Shown: in pieces, positions 28,730-35,757 of the stretch
Layout: every line of letters begins with the position of its first letter
Numbering within the stretch: the stretch's first letter is position 1
Assembly: GCA_001464065.1 (NCBI GenBank)
Contig: LNDN01000035.1
Span: forward strand, 1-46,554
Reading direction: 5' to 3'
From: Acidobacteria bacterium Ga0077522
GTDB taxonomy: Bacteria; Acidobacteriota; Vicinamibacteria; Vicinamibacterales; Vicinamibacteraceae
Length of the DNA: 46,554 nt
Notes under the pieces: model-generated
What the model was told of the DNA's origin: nothing
The model's input: the letters and a program-made list of their open reading frames with translations, nothing else
The model's database searches: none
Made by a program: the position numbers and the translations under genes

Positions 28730-28804
28730 TGGGGCGTCGCCAAGCGGTAAGGCACGGGACTTTGAATCCCGCATTCGAAGGTTCGAATCCTTCCGCCCCA
28801 GCCA
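28730..28804 (+). tRNA. tRNA-Gln(UUG)
   Basis: The full cloverleaf is visible. The acceptor TGGGGCG pairs with CGCCCCA, and the discriminator is G with an encoded CCA. The D-arm is GCC/GGC, the anticodon stem CGGGA/TCCCG holds the loop CTTTGAA (anticodon TTG), and the T-arm is GAAGG-TTCGAAT-CCTTC. The place between ispE and prs matches the tRNA-Gln position in other bacteria. Confidence 0.96.
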
Positions 28805-28877
28805 ATCTGTGCGCGCGCGGCGCGTGCCGGCTGGTCGCGGGAGTGGTGAGGGTGGGGCAGGGTTTCGACGGACGGCG

Positions 28878-29825
28878 ATGGCACGATCGAATTTGAAGGT
28901 GTTCTCTGGGAGTGCCCATCCCGAGCTGGCCCAGGAGATCGCGGATTTCCTGTGCGTGGCGCCGGGGCAGGCCCGCCTTCAACGGTTTCCCGACACCGAG
29001 GTGTCGTTCCAGATCGACGAGAACATCCGCGGGACGGATGTCTTCATCGTGCAGCCGACGTCGCGTCCGGTGGACGCGAACATCATGGAACTCTGCGTGA
29101 TGATCGATGCGTTCCGGCGCTCGTCGGCGTCGCGCATCACCGCGGTGATTCCGTACTACGGGTACGCGCGGCAGGACCGCAAGGACAAGCCCCGCGTGCC
29201 GATCTCGGCCAAGCTGGTGGCCAACCTGCTGAGTGCGGCGGGGGCGAACCGCGTCCTCACCATGGACCTGCACAAGGCGCAGATCCAGGCGTTCTTCGAC
29301 ATCCCGGTGGATCATCTGTTTGCCGCGCCGGTCATCATCGACTACCTGGCGCGCCAGAAGTTTCCCAACGTGACGATGGTCTCGCCCGATGCCGGGGGTG
29401 CGGAGCGCGCCCGGGCCTACGCCAAGCGCGTCGGCGCCGATCTGGCGATCATCGACAAGCGGCGGAGTGCGGAGACCGGGGCCGCCGAGGTGATGAACGT
29501 GATTGGTGATGTCCGTGGCCGCACGTGCGTGCTGCAGGACGACATCATCGACACGGCCGGCACCATCGTGAAGGCGGCGCAGGCCCTGAAGGCCAACGGC
29601 GCCGAGCGGATCATCGCCTGCGCGGTGCACGGCGTGCTGTCGGGGCCGGCGATCGAGCGCATCGAGCAGTCGCCGATCGAGAAGCTGGTGGTGACCAACA
29701 CCATCCCGCAGAGCGACGCCTGCGCCTCGTCGTCGAAGATCGAATGCCTGTCGGTCGCCCGCTTGCTGGGCCAGGCGATTCGCAGCATCCACGAGGAGAC
29801 CTCGGTCTCCTCACTGTTCGTGTAG
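28878..29825 (+). CDS. prs: Ribose-phosphate pyrophosphokinase (PRPP synthase)
   Basis: A 315-residue enzyme that makes PRPP from ribose 5-phosphate and ATP for nucleotide, histidine and tryptophan synthesis. The N-terminal LKVFSGSAHPELAQEIADFL and FPDTEVSFQIDENIRGTDVF, the catalytic loop IPYYGYARQDRK, DLHKAQIQAFFDIPVDHL and the PRPP loop LQDDIIDTAGTI are all present. The start is ATG 28878 (MARSNLKVF), 73 bp after the tRNA. The frame is open further upstream through the tRNA, but nothing there resembles the family. Confidence 0.97.
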   Translation: MARSNLKVFSGSAHPELAQEIADFLCVAPGQARLQRFPDTEVSFQIDENIRGTDVFIVQPTSRPVDANIMELCVMIDAFRRSSASRITAVIPYYGYARQDRKDKPRVPISAKLVANLLSAAGANRVLTMDLHKAQIQAFFDIPVDHLFAAPVIIDYLARQKFPNVTMVSPDAGGAERARAYAKRVGADLAIIDKRRSAETGAAEVMNVIGDVRGRTCVLQDDIIDTAGTIVKAAQALKANGAERIIACAVHGVLSGPAIERIEQSPIEKLVVTNTIPQSDACASSSKIECLSVARLLGQAIRSIHEETSVSSLFV

Positions 29826-29868
29826 GTCGGTTGGAAATCCGCAATTCTGCGCTTCTGCAGTTGCCGAT

Positions 29869-29893
29869 GGTAGGGCCCGGCGTGGGCCGGGCC
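29869..29893 (+). repeat. GGTAGGGCCCG-type hairpin repeat
   Basis: The 11-mer GGTAGGGCCCG is followed by the stem GGCCCGGC/GCCGGGCC with a 4-nt loop (29874-29893). The same 11-mer starts another hairpin at 32524. It lies between prs and rplY. Confidence 0.55.
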
Positions 29894-29918
29894 TGAGAGT
29901 AGGAAGGACACAAGGATC

Positions 29919-30554
29919 ATGGAAGCCACACTCGAAGCCGTACTCCGCGAGACCCGCGGCAAGAACGAGGCCCGCCGTCTGCGCGTGGCCGGCAAGATTC
30001 CCGCCGTGGTCTACGGTGGCGGCCAGGAGCCGCAGGCGGTGGCCGTCAGCCCGAAGGAGCTGTCGCGCCTGCTGCACTCGGAGTCGGGCCTGAACACGCT
30101 GATCGATCTCCAGGTCGGCGGCGCCAGCACCAAGGTCATCGTCAAGGACTACCTGCTGCAGCCGGTCACGCAGCAGTTGCTGCACGCCGACTTCTACCGC
30201 GTCGACCTCTCCCGGAAGGTGCAGGTCAAGGTGGCGGTCCGGCTCCACGGCGAGCCGCGTGGCGTCAAGGTGCAGGGCGGCGTGCTCGACTTCGTGCACC
30301 GCGAGATCGAGATCGAGAGCCTGCCGGCCGAGATCCCGGAGCACATCGACATCGACGTGACCAACTTCATGATCGGTGACAGTGCGTACGTGCGCGACGT
30401 GGCGAAGGACCAGAAGTGGACCCCGATCAGCCCCGCCGACATGATGCTCGTCCACGTCGTCACGGCGCGCGTCGGCAGCGACGATGCGGCGGCGGCCACG
30501 ACGGCGGAGCCCGAAGTCGCCAAGAAGGGCAAGCCGGACGCCAAGGACAAGTAG
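29919..30554 (+). CDS. rplY: Large-subunit ribosomal protein bL25 (CTC/TL5 form)
   Basis: A 211-residue two-domain form of bL25, which binds 5S rRNA. The N-terminal 5S-binding domain begins LEAVLRETRGKNEARRLRVA and continues GKIPAVVYGGGQEPQAV. The C-terminal beta domain (VKVAVRLHGEPRGVKVQGGV) is followed by a charged tail ending KKGKPDAKDK. The start is ATG 29919, with AAGGA and AAGG upstream. The order prs-rplY-pth is conserved in many bacteria. Confidence 0.95.
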   Translation: MEATLEAVLRETRGKNEARRLRVAGKIPAVVYGGGQEPQAVAVSPKELSRLLHSESGLNTLIDLQVGGASTKVIVKDYLLQPVTQQLLHADFYRVDLSRKVQVKVAVRLHGEPRGVKVQGGVLDFVHREIEIESLPAEIPEHIDIDVTNFMIGDSAYVRDVAKDQKWTPISPADMMLVHVVTARVGSDDAAAATTAEPEVAKKGKPDAKDK

Positions 30555-30561
30555 GAACGCG

Positions 30562-30597
30562 CAATTGGAAATTTGAAATTTCAAATTTCGAATTGCC
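30562..30597 (+). repeat. AT-rich heptad repeat element before pth
   Basis: There are five 7-bp units (AATTGGA, AATTTGA, AATTTCA, AATTTCG, AATTGCC; 30563-30597). They include a perfect 22-bp palindrome at 30568-30589. The last unit touches the ATG of pth, so no Shine-Dalgarno sequence is present. Base composition is strongly AT-rich against a GC-rich genome. Confidence 0.85.
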
Positions 30598-31209
30598 ATG
30601 AAACTGATTGTGGGGCTCGGCAATCCCGGCCCGAAGTACCGGGACACGCTGCACAACGTCGGCTTCATGACGATGGACGTCCTGGCGGCGCGGCATGGGG
30701 TCTCGTTCGAGACCGCCCCGGCCGACGCCCTCATGGCGCGGGTGCGGGGCGTGGCGGGCGGTCTGCTGCTGGCCAAGCCCCTGACGTTCATGAATCGCAG
30801 TGGGGCCGCCGTCGGCGACCTGCTGCGGTTCTTCAAGATCCCCGTCGAGGACCTGCTGGTGGTCGTCGACGAGGTGGCACTGCCTGCGGGTCACCTGCGG
30901 GCACGGCCAGCCGGGTCGGCGGGAGGCCACAACGGCCTCAAGTCGATCAACGGCGTGCTCGGCACGGAGCAGTACGCTCGGCTCCGCATCGGGGTGGGAC
31001 GCGGGGACCCGCGTCGCGACCTGGCCGATCACGTCCTGTCTGCGATACCGCCGGATCTCCGGCCCGTCGTGGACGAAGCGGTCGTCAAGGCCGCTGATGC
31101 CGTCGAGTGCTTCGCGCGCGACGGCATCGAGAAGACCATGCAGGTCTTCAACGCGCCGCCTCCGGGTGGGCGCGACTCCACCTCCTTGCCACCACGGGGG
31201 GAGCCCTGA
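30598..31209 (+). CDS. pth: Peptidyl-tRNA hydrolase
   Basis: A 203-residue enzyme that releases peptides from prematurely dissociated peptidyl-tRNA. The N-terminus MKLIVGLGNPGPKYRDTLHN carries the family's catalytic His region (Asn10/His20 type). LAKPLTFMNRSGAAVG and GHNGLKSINGVLGTEQYARL with RIGVGRGDPR follow. The start directly abuts the AT-rich repeat, with no SD. The C-terminal tail (GGRDSTSLPPRGEP) is atypical. Its TGA stop lies within a CCCTGAGCCTGTCGAA repeat at 31204-31219, so the end may have been remodelled. Confidence 0.95.
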   Translation: MKLIVGLGNPGPKYRDTLHNVGFMTMDVLAARHGVSFETAPADALMARVRGVAGGLLLAKPLTFMNRSGAAVGDLLRFFKIPVEDLLVVVDEVALPAGHLRARPAGSAGGHNGLKSINGVLGTEQYARLRIGVGRGDPRRDLADHVLSAIPPDLRPVVDEAVVKAADAVECFARDGIEKTMQVFNAPPPGGRDSTSLPPRGEP

Positions 31210-31244
31210 GCCTGTCGAATCCGCCTTCGCCGGCGGCTTCGGCG
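31204..31244 (+). repeat. REP-like element CCCTGAGCCTGTCGAA plus GC-rich hairpin
   Basis: The 16-mer CCCTGAGCCTGTCGAA is followed by TCCGCCTTCGCCGGCGGCTT. I recall both as dispersed repeats in many GC-rich genomes. It carries the pth stop and ends just before the strong SD AAAGGAGG of rpsF. A related palindrome (TCGAC-N-GCTC-N-GGG) lies within nuoL. Confidence 0.5.
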
Positions 31245-31260
31245 CGACAAAGGAGGCCGA

Positions 31261-31710
31261 ATGGCAGCACAGAAGCAGTACGAACTCGTTTACATCGCCT
31301 CGCCCGAGGCGACCGAGGATCAGCTCACCGAGCTGCAGACTCTGGTCGAGGGCATCGTCACCAAGGCGGACGGCACCATCGACAAGACGGACGTGTGGGG
31401 CCGTCGTCGGCTCGCCTACCAGATCGGCCGGCACAAGGAAGGGCACTACGTCGTGCTGCTCTTCAGCTGCGAGGGTGAGCTCGTCAAGGAGCTCGATCGC
31501 CGCCTGAAGGTCAACGACACGATCATCCGCCACCTCATCGTCCGCGTCGACGAGGAGCTCCAGAAGGCGGCCCGGGCCAAGCAGCGTCGCGACGACGAGA
31601 CCCGTCGCCGCCGCGTGGCGCGTGGCCTGCCGCCCGAGCCCACGCCAGAGGAACTGATGGCCAAGCAGGCGGCGCTCGACAACCAGGATGACGGGGAGGA
31701 TATGAGATGA
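31261..31710 (+). CDS. rpsF: Small-subunit ribosomal protein bS6
   Basis: A 149-residue protein that binds the central domain of 16S rRNA together with bS18. The fold signature is [40 protein letters not shown] and [14 protein letters not shown] basic-acidic tail of about 45 residues ([19 protein letters not shown] and on) extends past the core. A strong SD, AAAGGAGG, precedes ATG 31261. The stop overlaps rpsR. The ssb gene often found between the two is missing. Confidence 0.95.
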   Translation: MAAQKQYELVYIASPEATEDQLTELQTLVEGIVTKADGTIDKTDVWGRRRLAYQIGRHKEGHYVVLLFSCEGELVKELDRRLKVNDTIIRHLIVRVDEELQKAARAKQRRDDETRRRRVARGLPPEPTPEELMAKQAALDNQDDGEDMR

Positions 31711-32027
31711 GCATCGACAACCCGAATCAGGGTGAGGACCGCGGCGGCCGCGGCGGCCGCAGTGGTGGTCCGCGCGGCGAGCGCAGCGGCGGTGGTGGCG
31801 GTGGACGTCGCGGCGGCTTCCGTCGCAAGCGCGTCTGCAAGTTCCGCACGGAGAAGATCGACTACGTCGATTACAAGGACGTGCGGATGCTCTCGCAGTT
31901 CGTTCCGGAGCGCGGCAAGATTCAGCCGCGTCGCCTGACCGGCACCAGCGCGAAGTACCAGCGCAAGCTGCAGGTCGCCATCAAGCGGGCGCGCTTCCTG
32001 GCGCTGCTCCCCTACGCGACGGACTGA
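31707..32027 (+). CDS. rpsR: Small-subunit ribosomal protein bS18, with Gly/Arg-rich N-terminal extension
   Basis: A 106-residue protein. The bS18 core is [40 protein letters not shown] and [20 protein letters not shown]. It is preceded by about 40 residues rich in Gly and Arg ([20 protein letters not shown]), an RGG-like tract longer than in most bS18 proteins. It starts at ATG 31707, inside the rpsF stop (ATGA overlap). rplI follows after 11 bp. Confidence 0.95.
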   Translation: MSIDNPNQGEDRGGRGGRSGGPRGERSGGGGGGRRGGFRRKRVCKFRTEKIDYVDYKDVRMLSQFVPERGKIQPRRLTGTSAKYQRKLQVAIKRARFLALLPYATD

Positions 32028-32038
32028 GGAGCAAGACG

Positions 32039-32515
32039 ATGATCGAAGTGATCCTGAAGGAGCACGTCGAGCACCTCGGTGAGCGTGGCGACGTGGTGAA
32101 GGTGGCTCCGGGGTACGCGCGCAACTACCTGTTGCCGCGCAAGCTGGCCCTGGCCGTCACCGCCGGCAACAAGAAGCAGATCGAGCACGAGAAGAAGGCC
32201 GCGGCGGCCAAGGCGGCCGAGGAGCGTGCGGTGGCCCAGGCCCTCGCGACGCGCTTCGCGCAGACCGAGGTGTCGTTCACGCGGCGGGCGAGCGACACGA
32301 ACCAGCTGTTCGGCTCGGTCACCTCGGCCGACATCGCCGAGGCGCTCGCGGCGCAGGGCTTCGAGGTGGATCGCCGCAAGATCCAGCTCGCCGACCCGAT
32401 CAAGGCCGTTGGCGAGTACACCGTGCCGGTGCGTCTGCACCGCGAGGTGACCGCCGAGGTCAAGGTGCACGTGGCCGCCGAAGGCGCGCCCGAGGCTCCC
32501 GCCGCCCAGGCGTAG
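32039..32515 (+). CDS. rplI: Large-subunit ribosomal protein bL9
   Basis: A 158-residue protein with the bL9 signature EVILKEHVEHLGERGDVVKV, APGYARNYLLPRKLALAVT, then the long connecting helix (KKQIEHEKKAAAAKAAEERA) and the C-terminal rRNA-binding domain. It starts at ATG 32039 with GAGGA about 7 bp upstream. A palindrome and terminator-like hairpin follow its stop at 32516-32600. Confidence 0.95.
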   Translation: MIEVILKEHVEHLGERGDVVKVAPGYARNYLLPRKLALAVTAGNKKQIEHEKKAAAAKAAEERAVAQALATRFAQTEVSFTRRASDTNQLFGSVTSADIAEALAAQGFEVDRRKIQLADPIKAVGEYTVPVRLHREVTAEVKVHVAAEGAPEAPAAQA

Positions 32516-32523
32516 GTGGGTGG

Positions 32524-32549
32524 GGTAGGGCCCGCTCTCCGAGCGGGCC
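32524..32549 (+). repeat. GGTAGGGCCCG-type hairpin repeat
   Basis: It begins with the same 11-mer as the element at 29869, here followed by the stem GGCCCGCTC/GAGCGGGCC with loop TCC (32529-32549). It sits just after rplI. Confidence 0.55.
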
Positions 32550-32565
32550 GTCACGGCCGGCTCGG

Positions 32566-32600
32566 GTCACCGGTCAGACCGGTGACGGGCTCTTCGTTTG
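32566..32600 (+). terminator. Rho-independent-like terminator after rplI
   Basis: The inverted repeat GTCACCGGTC-A-GACCGGTGAC (32566-32586) is followed by a moderately T-rich stretch (GGGCTCTTCGTTTG). The 3' arm overlaps the presumed dnaB promoter. Confidence 0.5.
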
Positions 32601-32611
32601 TTCGCTACACT
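32582..32611 (+). promoter_or_regulatory. Possible dnaB promoter
   Basis: GTGACG (32582-32587), an 18-bp spacer and TACACT (32606-32611) would start RNA about 20 bp before the dnaB ATG. The same -10 hexamer, TACACT, is used upstream of the tRNA cluster at 45452. Confidence 0.4.
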
Positions 32612-32636
32612 CTGTCTCCCGTCCCCGGGTCCCTCG

Positions 32637-33974
32637 ATGAACGAACGCACGCTGCCCCACAACCTCGACGCGGAGCGCTCCGTGCTCGGCGCCATCCTGC
32701 TGCGCAACGACACGATCAATGCGGCAGTCGAGGTGCTGCAGCCCGACGACTTCTACCGGGAGGCGCATCAGCTGCTCCTCGAGCACATGATCCAGTTGAG
32801 CGAGCGGGGCGCCGCCATCGACCTGGTGACGCTGGCCGAGTCGCTGTCGCGCGCCAACGCGCTCGACAAGGTCGGCGGACCGGCCTACATCACGCGCCTG
32901 GTCGACGGCGTGCCGCGCACGACCAACGTCGAGCACTACGCGCAGATCGTCAAGGAGAAGTCGACGCTGCGTCGCCTCATCACCGAGGCCAGCAAGATTG
33001 CCTCGGACGCCTACGACGCGGATCGCGACGCCAGCGAGATCCTCGACGAGGCCGAGCGCAGCATCTTCAGCATCGCCGACGCCCGCATCGGCGAGGGCTT
33101 CACGCCGCTGTCGGATCTGGTCAACTCGGCCCTCGACACCGTCGAGAAGCTGCAGCAGTTCAAGAGCCTGGTGACCGGCGTGCCCACCGGGTTCTACGAC
33201 CTCGATCACAAGACGTCGGGCATGCAGCCGACCGACCTGGTGATCATCGCGGCGCGCCCGTCGATGGGCAAGACGTCCTTCGTCATCAACATGGCGCAGA
33301 ATGCCGCCCTCGAGCACGGCAAGGTGGTCGGCGTCTTCAGCCTCGAGATGTCGAAGGAGCAGCTCTTCATGCGCATGCTCACCTCCGAGGCGCGCGTCGA
33401 CTCGCAGCGCCTCCGGCAGGGCATGCTGCTCGAGCGCGATCTGCCGGCCATCGCCCAGGCGGCCGAGAAGCTGTCGATGGCCAAGATCTTCCTCGACGAC
33501 AGCGCCTCCATCGGTGTCCTCGAGATGCGCGCCAAGGCGAGGCGCCTCAAGGCCGAGCACGGCCTCGACATGCTGGTCATCGACTACGTGCAGCTGATGC
33601 AGGGGCGCGGCCGCTTCGAGAACCGGCAGCAGGAACTGACCAGCATCTCGCGCTCGCTGAAGGCGCTGGCCAAGGAACTGCACGTGCCGATCCTCATCCT
33701 GTCGCAGCTGTCGCGGGCCCCCGACGCGCGCGCCGACCATCGGCCGCAGTTGTCGGACCTGCGTGAATCGGGCGCCCTCGAGCAGGACGCCGACGTCGTG
33801 ATGTTCATCTACCGCGAGGACCGCTACAAGGGCCCCGAGGACGAGGACACCGGCGAGGCCGAGATCATCATCGCGAAGCAGCGCAACGGCCCGGTGGGCA
33901 CGGTGAAGCTCGCGTTCATCAGCGACTACACGCGCTTCGAGAACCTCGAGCGCGGCGGCGCCAGCGACTACTGA
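32637..33974 (+). CDS. dnaB: Replicative DNA helicase
   Basis: A 445-residue hexameric helicase of the replication fork. The N-terminal DnaB domain ([20 protein letters not shown]) is linked to a RecA-like ATPase with Walker [20 protein letters not shown], the [11 protein letters not shown] motif, Walker [15 protein letters not shown] and the [20 protein letters not shown] motif. No intein is visible. I use ATG 32637. The rplI-dnaB-alr order is common in bacteria. Confidence 0.97.
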   Translation: MNERTLPHNLDAERSVLGAILLRNDTINAAVEVLQPDDFYREAHQLLLEHMIQLSERGAAIDLVTLAESLSRANALDKVGGPAYITRLVDGVPRTTNVEHYAQIVKEKSTLRRLITEASKIASDAYDADRDASEILDEAERSIFSIADARIGEGFTPLSDLVNSALDTVEKLQQFKSLVTGVPTGFYDLDHKTSGMQPTDLVIIAARPSMGKTSFVINMAQNAALEHGKVVGVFSLEMSKEQLFMRMLTSEARVDSQRLRQGMLLERDLPAIAQAAEKLSMAKIFLDDSASIGVLEMRAKARRLKAEHGLDMLVIDYVQLMQGRGRFENRQQELTSISRSLKALAKELHVPILILSQLSRAPDARADHRPQLSDLRESGALEQDADVVMFIYREDRYKGPEDEDTGEAEIIIAKQRNGPVGTVKLAFISDYTRFENLERGGASDY

Positions 33975-33975
33975 C

Positions 33976-35127
33976 GTGCGACACACGGTGGCACGCGTCG
34001 ACCTCGACGCGCTGCGAGGCAACGTGCGGGCGATCCGCGGCCTGCTCGAGGACGGCGCCCTGGCGTCGGGCCATCCCGCGCCCGGCATCATCGCCGTCGT
34101 CAAGGCCAACGCCTACGGACATGGCGCGGCGGCGGTCGCGCATGCCCTCGAGGCCGAAGGCGTGGCGATGCTGGCCTGTGCCGACGTCGACGAGGGCGTG
34201 GCCCTGCGGGACGCGGGCGTCACCGCGCCGATTCTCGTCTTCGGCGCACTCGGGGTCTCCGATCTCGACGGCATCTTCTCGCATCGGCTGACGCCGACGA
34301 TCTCGTCGCCGTGGGCTGGCCGCGCCCTCGCCGACGCCGCGGCCGCGCGCGACACCGTGCTCGGCTGCCACGTCAAGATCGACACCGGCATGAACCGGCT
34401 CGGCCTGCGGCACGACAACCTGCGGCAGACGCTGCCCGCCATCCTGGACGCTCCAGCGCTGCGGGTCGATGCGCTGTATACGCACTTTGCCACGGCCGAC
34501 GAACCCGAGAGCGAGCACTTCGCCCTGCAGCAGCAGCACTTCGCCGAGGCCCGCGAGACTGCGGCGGCCCTGGGCCTGCGCACGACACACGCGCACGCGG
34601 CCAACAGCGCGGCGTTGCTGCGCGACGAGCGCGTGTGGTTCGATGCCGTCCGGCCCGGCCTGCTGCTCTACGGCGTCGTACCGCCGCCGCTGATGACGAC
34701 CTTGGCGCTCGAGCCGGCGCTGTCGCTGCACTCCCGCGTCGTCGCGGTCAAGGGGGTGCGAGACGGAGAAGCCGTCGGGTACGGGCAGACGTATCGTCCG
34801 GACGGTCCGCGCACGGTCGCCGTGGTGCCGGCGGGCTACGCCGACGGCCTCGACTGGCGCCTCGGCAACCGCGGCGTGGTGCTGGTGCGGGGGCGACGCG
34901 TCCCGATCGTCGGCCGGGTTTCGATGGACATGATCTCGGTGGACGTCACCGGCCTCGACGTCTCGCCTGGCGACGAGGTCGTCCTGCTCGGGCGCCAGGG
35001 CGAGGAACGGCTCGACGTCCGCGAGGTGGCCGCGACCATCGGCGCCATTCCGTGGGAACTGCTGTGTCGCCTCGGCGCCCGGATCGGGCGCGAGTACGGC
35101 GGTGGCAATTCGAAATGTGACATGTGA
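33976..35127 (+). CDS. alr: Alanine racemase
   Basis: A 383-residue PLP enzyme that makes D-alanine for peptidoglycan. The PLP lysine lies in AVVKANAYGHGA. VKIDTGMNRLGL, the C-terminal catalytic Tyr in AVGYGQTY and GRVSMDMISVDVTGL are typical. It starts at GTG 33976, 1 bp after dnaB. The normal family end would be near LGARIGREY; the last six residues (NSKCDM) and the TGA stop are encoded by the AT-rich repeat that begins at 35104. Confidence 0.95.
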   Translation: MRHTVARVDLDALRGNVRAIRGLLEDGALASGHPAPGIIAVVKANAYGHGAAAVAHALEAEGVAMLACADVDEGVALRDAGVTAPILVFGALGVSDLDGIFSHRLTPTISSPWAGRALADAAAARDTVLGCHVKIDTGMNRLGLRHDNLRQTLPAILDAPALRVDALYTHFATADEPESEHFALQQQHFAEARETAAALGLRTTHAHAANSAALLRDERVWFDAVRPGLLLYGVVPPPLMTTLALEPALSLHSRVVAVKGVRDGEAVGYGQTYRPDGPRTVAVVPAGYADGLDWRLGNRGVVLVRGRRVPIVGRVSMDMISVDVTGLDVSPGDEVVLLGRQGEERLDVREVAATIGAIPWELLCRLGARIGREYGGGNSKCDM

Positions 35128-35131
35128 AATT
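35104..35131 (-). repeat. AT-rich heptad repeat element at the end of alr
   Basis: Read on the minus strand it is AATTTCA, CATGTCA, CATTTCG, AATTGCC (35131-35104), the same unit pattern as before pth and radA. It covers the last codons and stop of alr. Confidence 0.75.
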
Positions 35132-35144
35132 ACCGGCGGCTGGC

Positions 35145-35196
35145 CTGTCGGCCTTGCCGCTCGAGACAGGCCGCGAGGCGGCGCAGCCGCGCCTCG
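35145..35196 (+). repeat. GC-rich nested inverted repeats between heptad elements
   Basis: GGCCTGTC (35145-35152) pairs with GACAGGCC (35166-35173), and GAGGCGGC can pair with GCCGCGCCTC just downstream. They lie between two heptad elements in the 5' region of the IVP cassette and could fold as RNA. Confidence 0.45.
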
Positions 35197-35206
35197 AGAG
35201 CGTTCA

Positions 35207-35227
35207 AATTTCCAATGTCACATTGCC
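35207..35227 (+). repeat. AT-rich heptad repeat element upstream of the IVP gene
   Basis: The units AATTTCC, AATGTCA, CATTGCC (35207-35227) lie in the opposite orientation to the element at 35104. ATGTCACATT here (35215-35224) is the exact reverse complement of AATGTGACAT at 35114-35123. Confidence 0.7.
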
Positions 35228-35318
35228 CGCGCCGCCGCAGTTTCTGCAGCGTCCTCAGGGCCACCCTCTGGTTCTCCGCGGTCGTGCGCGTGGCCCCGTT
35301 CATGCAGAACAGCCGGGC

Positions 35319-35687
35319 ATGCGTCGCGAGATCCACGAACGGGCGTTTCGATTGGCACTTCGAGTGGCCACGCTGCGGCGGGATGCGGTGTACGCGCGCA
35401 TGGTCGGGGATGTCGTCCTGCGCCAGTTGATTCGCGCGGCGACGTCCGTAGGAGCGAACCTGGAGGAAGCGACCGCTGCTCAGTCGCGCGCGGACTTCGC
35501 CTCCAAGGTCGCGATTGCGACCAAGGAGGCGCGGGAACTGCAGTACTGGGTGCGCCTGGCGCGGGAGAGCGGCCACCTGCGCGAGGAGGAGTGGGCGTCG
35601 CTCGGGCCAGAGGCCCGGGAGATCGCGCAGGTCGTATCGACCATCGCGCGATCTGCCAGCCGGCCGCCGGAAGCGAAGCGGTCCTGA
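35319..35687 (+). CDS. Four-helix-bundle protein, S23 / 23S rRNA intervening-sequence (IVP) family
   Basis: A 122-residue helical protein. The typical family core is IHERAFRLALRVATLRR, then VLRQLIRAATSVGANLEEAT, AAQSRADFASKVAIATKEAR and ELQYWVRLARESGHL. The family includes proteins encoded in 23S rRNA intervening sequences, stand-alone chromosomal copies, and the Avd proteins of diversity-generating retroelements. The function of stand-alone copies is unknown. I use ATG 35319; the frame is open upstream to the alr stop but is not family-like there. No rRNA, reverse transcriptase or variable-repeat gene is nearby. AT-rich heptad repeats flank it on both sides. Confidence 0.85.
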   Translation: MRREIHERAFRLALRVATLRRDAVYARMVGDVVLRQLIRAATSVGANLEEATAAQSRADFASKVAIATKEARELQYWVRLARESGHLREEEWASLGPEAREIAQVVSTIARSASRPPEAKRS

Positions 35688-35727
35688 CTCTCGAGGGCGA
35701 AGGCGGCGATGCCGCCGAGCCCTTGCC

Positions 35728-35755
35728 AATTTCGGATTTCAACTTTCAAATTGCC
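35728..35755 (+). repeat. AT-rich heptad repeat element before radA
   Basis: The units AATTTCG, GATTTCA, ACTTTCA, AATTGCC (35728-35755) end 2 bp before the radA ATG. The outer ends of this element and of the 35104 element form an inverted pair (GGCAATTYGAAA, 11 of 12 matches). Confidence 0.8.
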
Positions 35756-35757
35756 AG

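Noticed and set aside
30562-35755. CRISPR array or iteron-type replication origin made of the AT-rich repeats
   Set aside because: Units are 7 bp without spacers, copies are scattered at gene borders, and no cas or replication initiator gene is near.
35104-35757. Diversity-generating retroelement based on the Avd-like four-helix protein
   Set aside because: No reverse transcriptase, template repeat or variable-repeat target gene is present near it.
35104-35757. True 23S rRNA intervening sequence
   Set aside because: The flanks are alr and radA; there is no rRNA sequence in the window.
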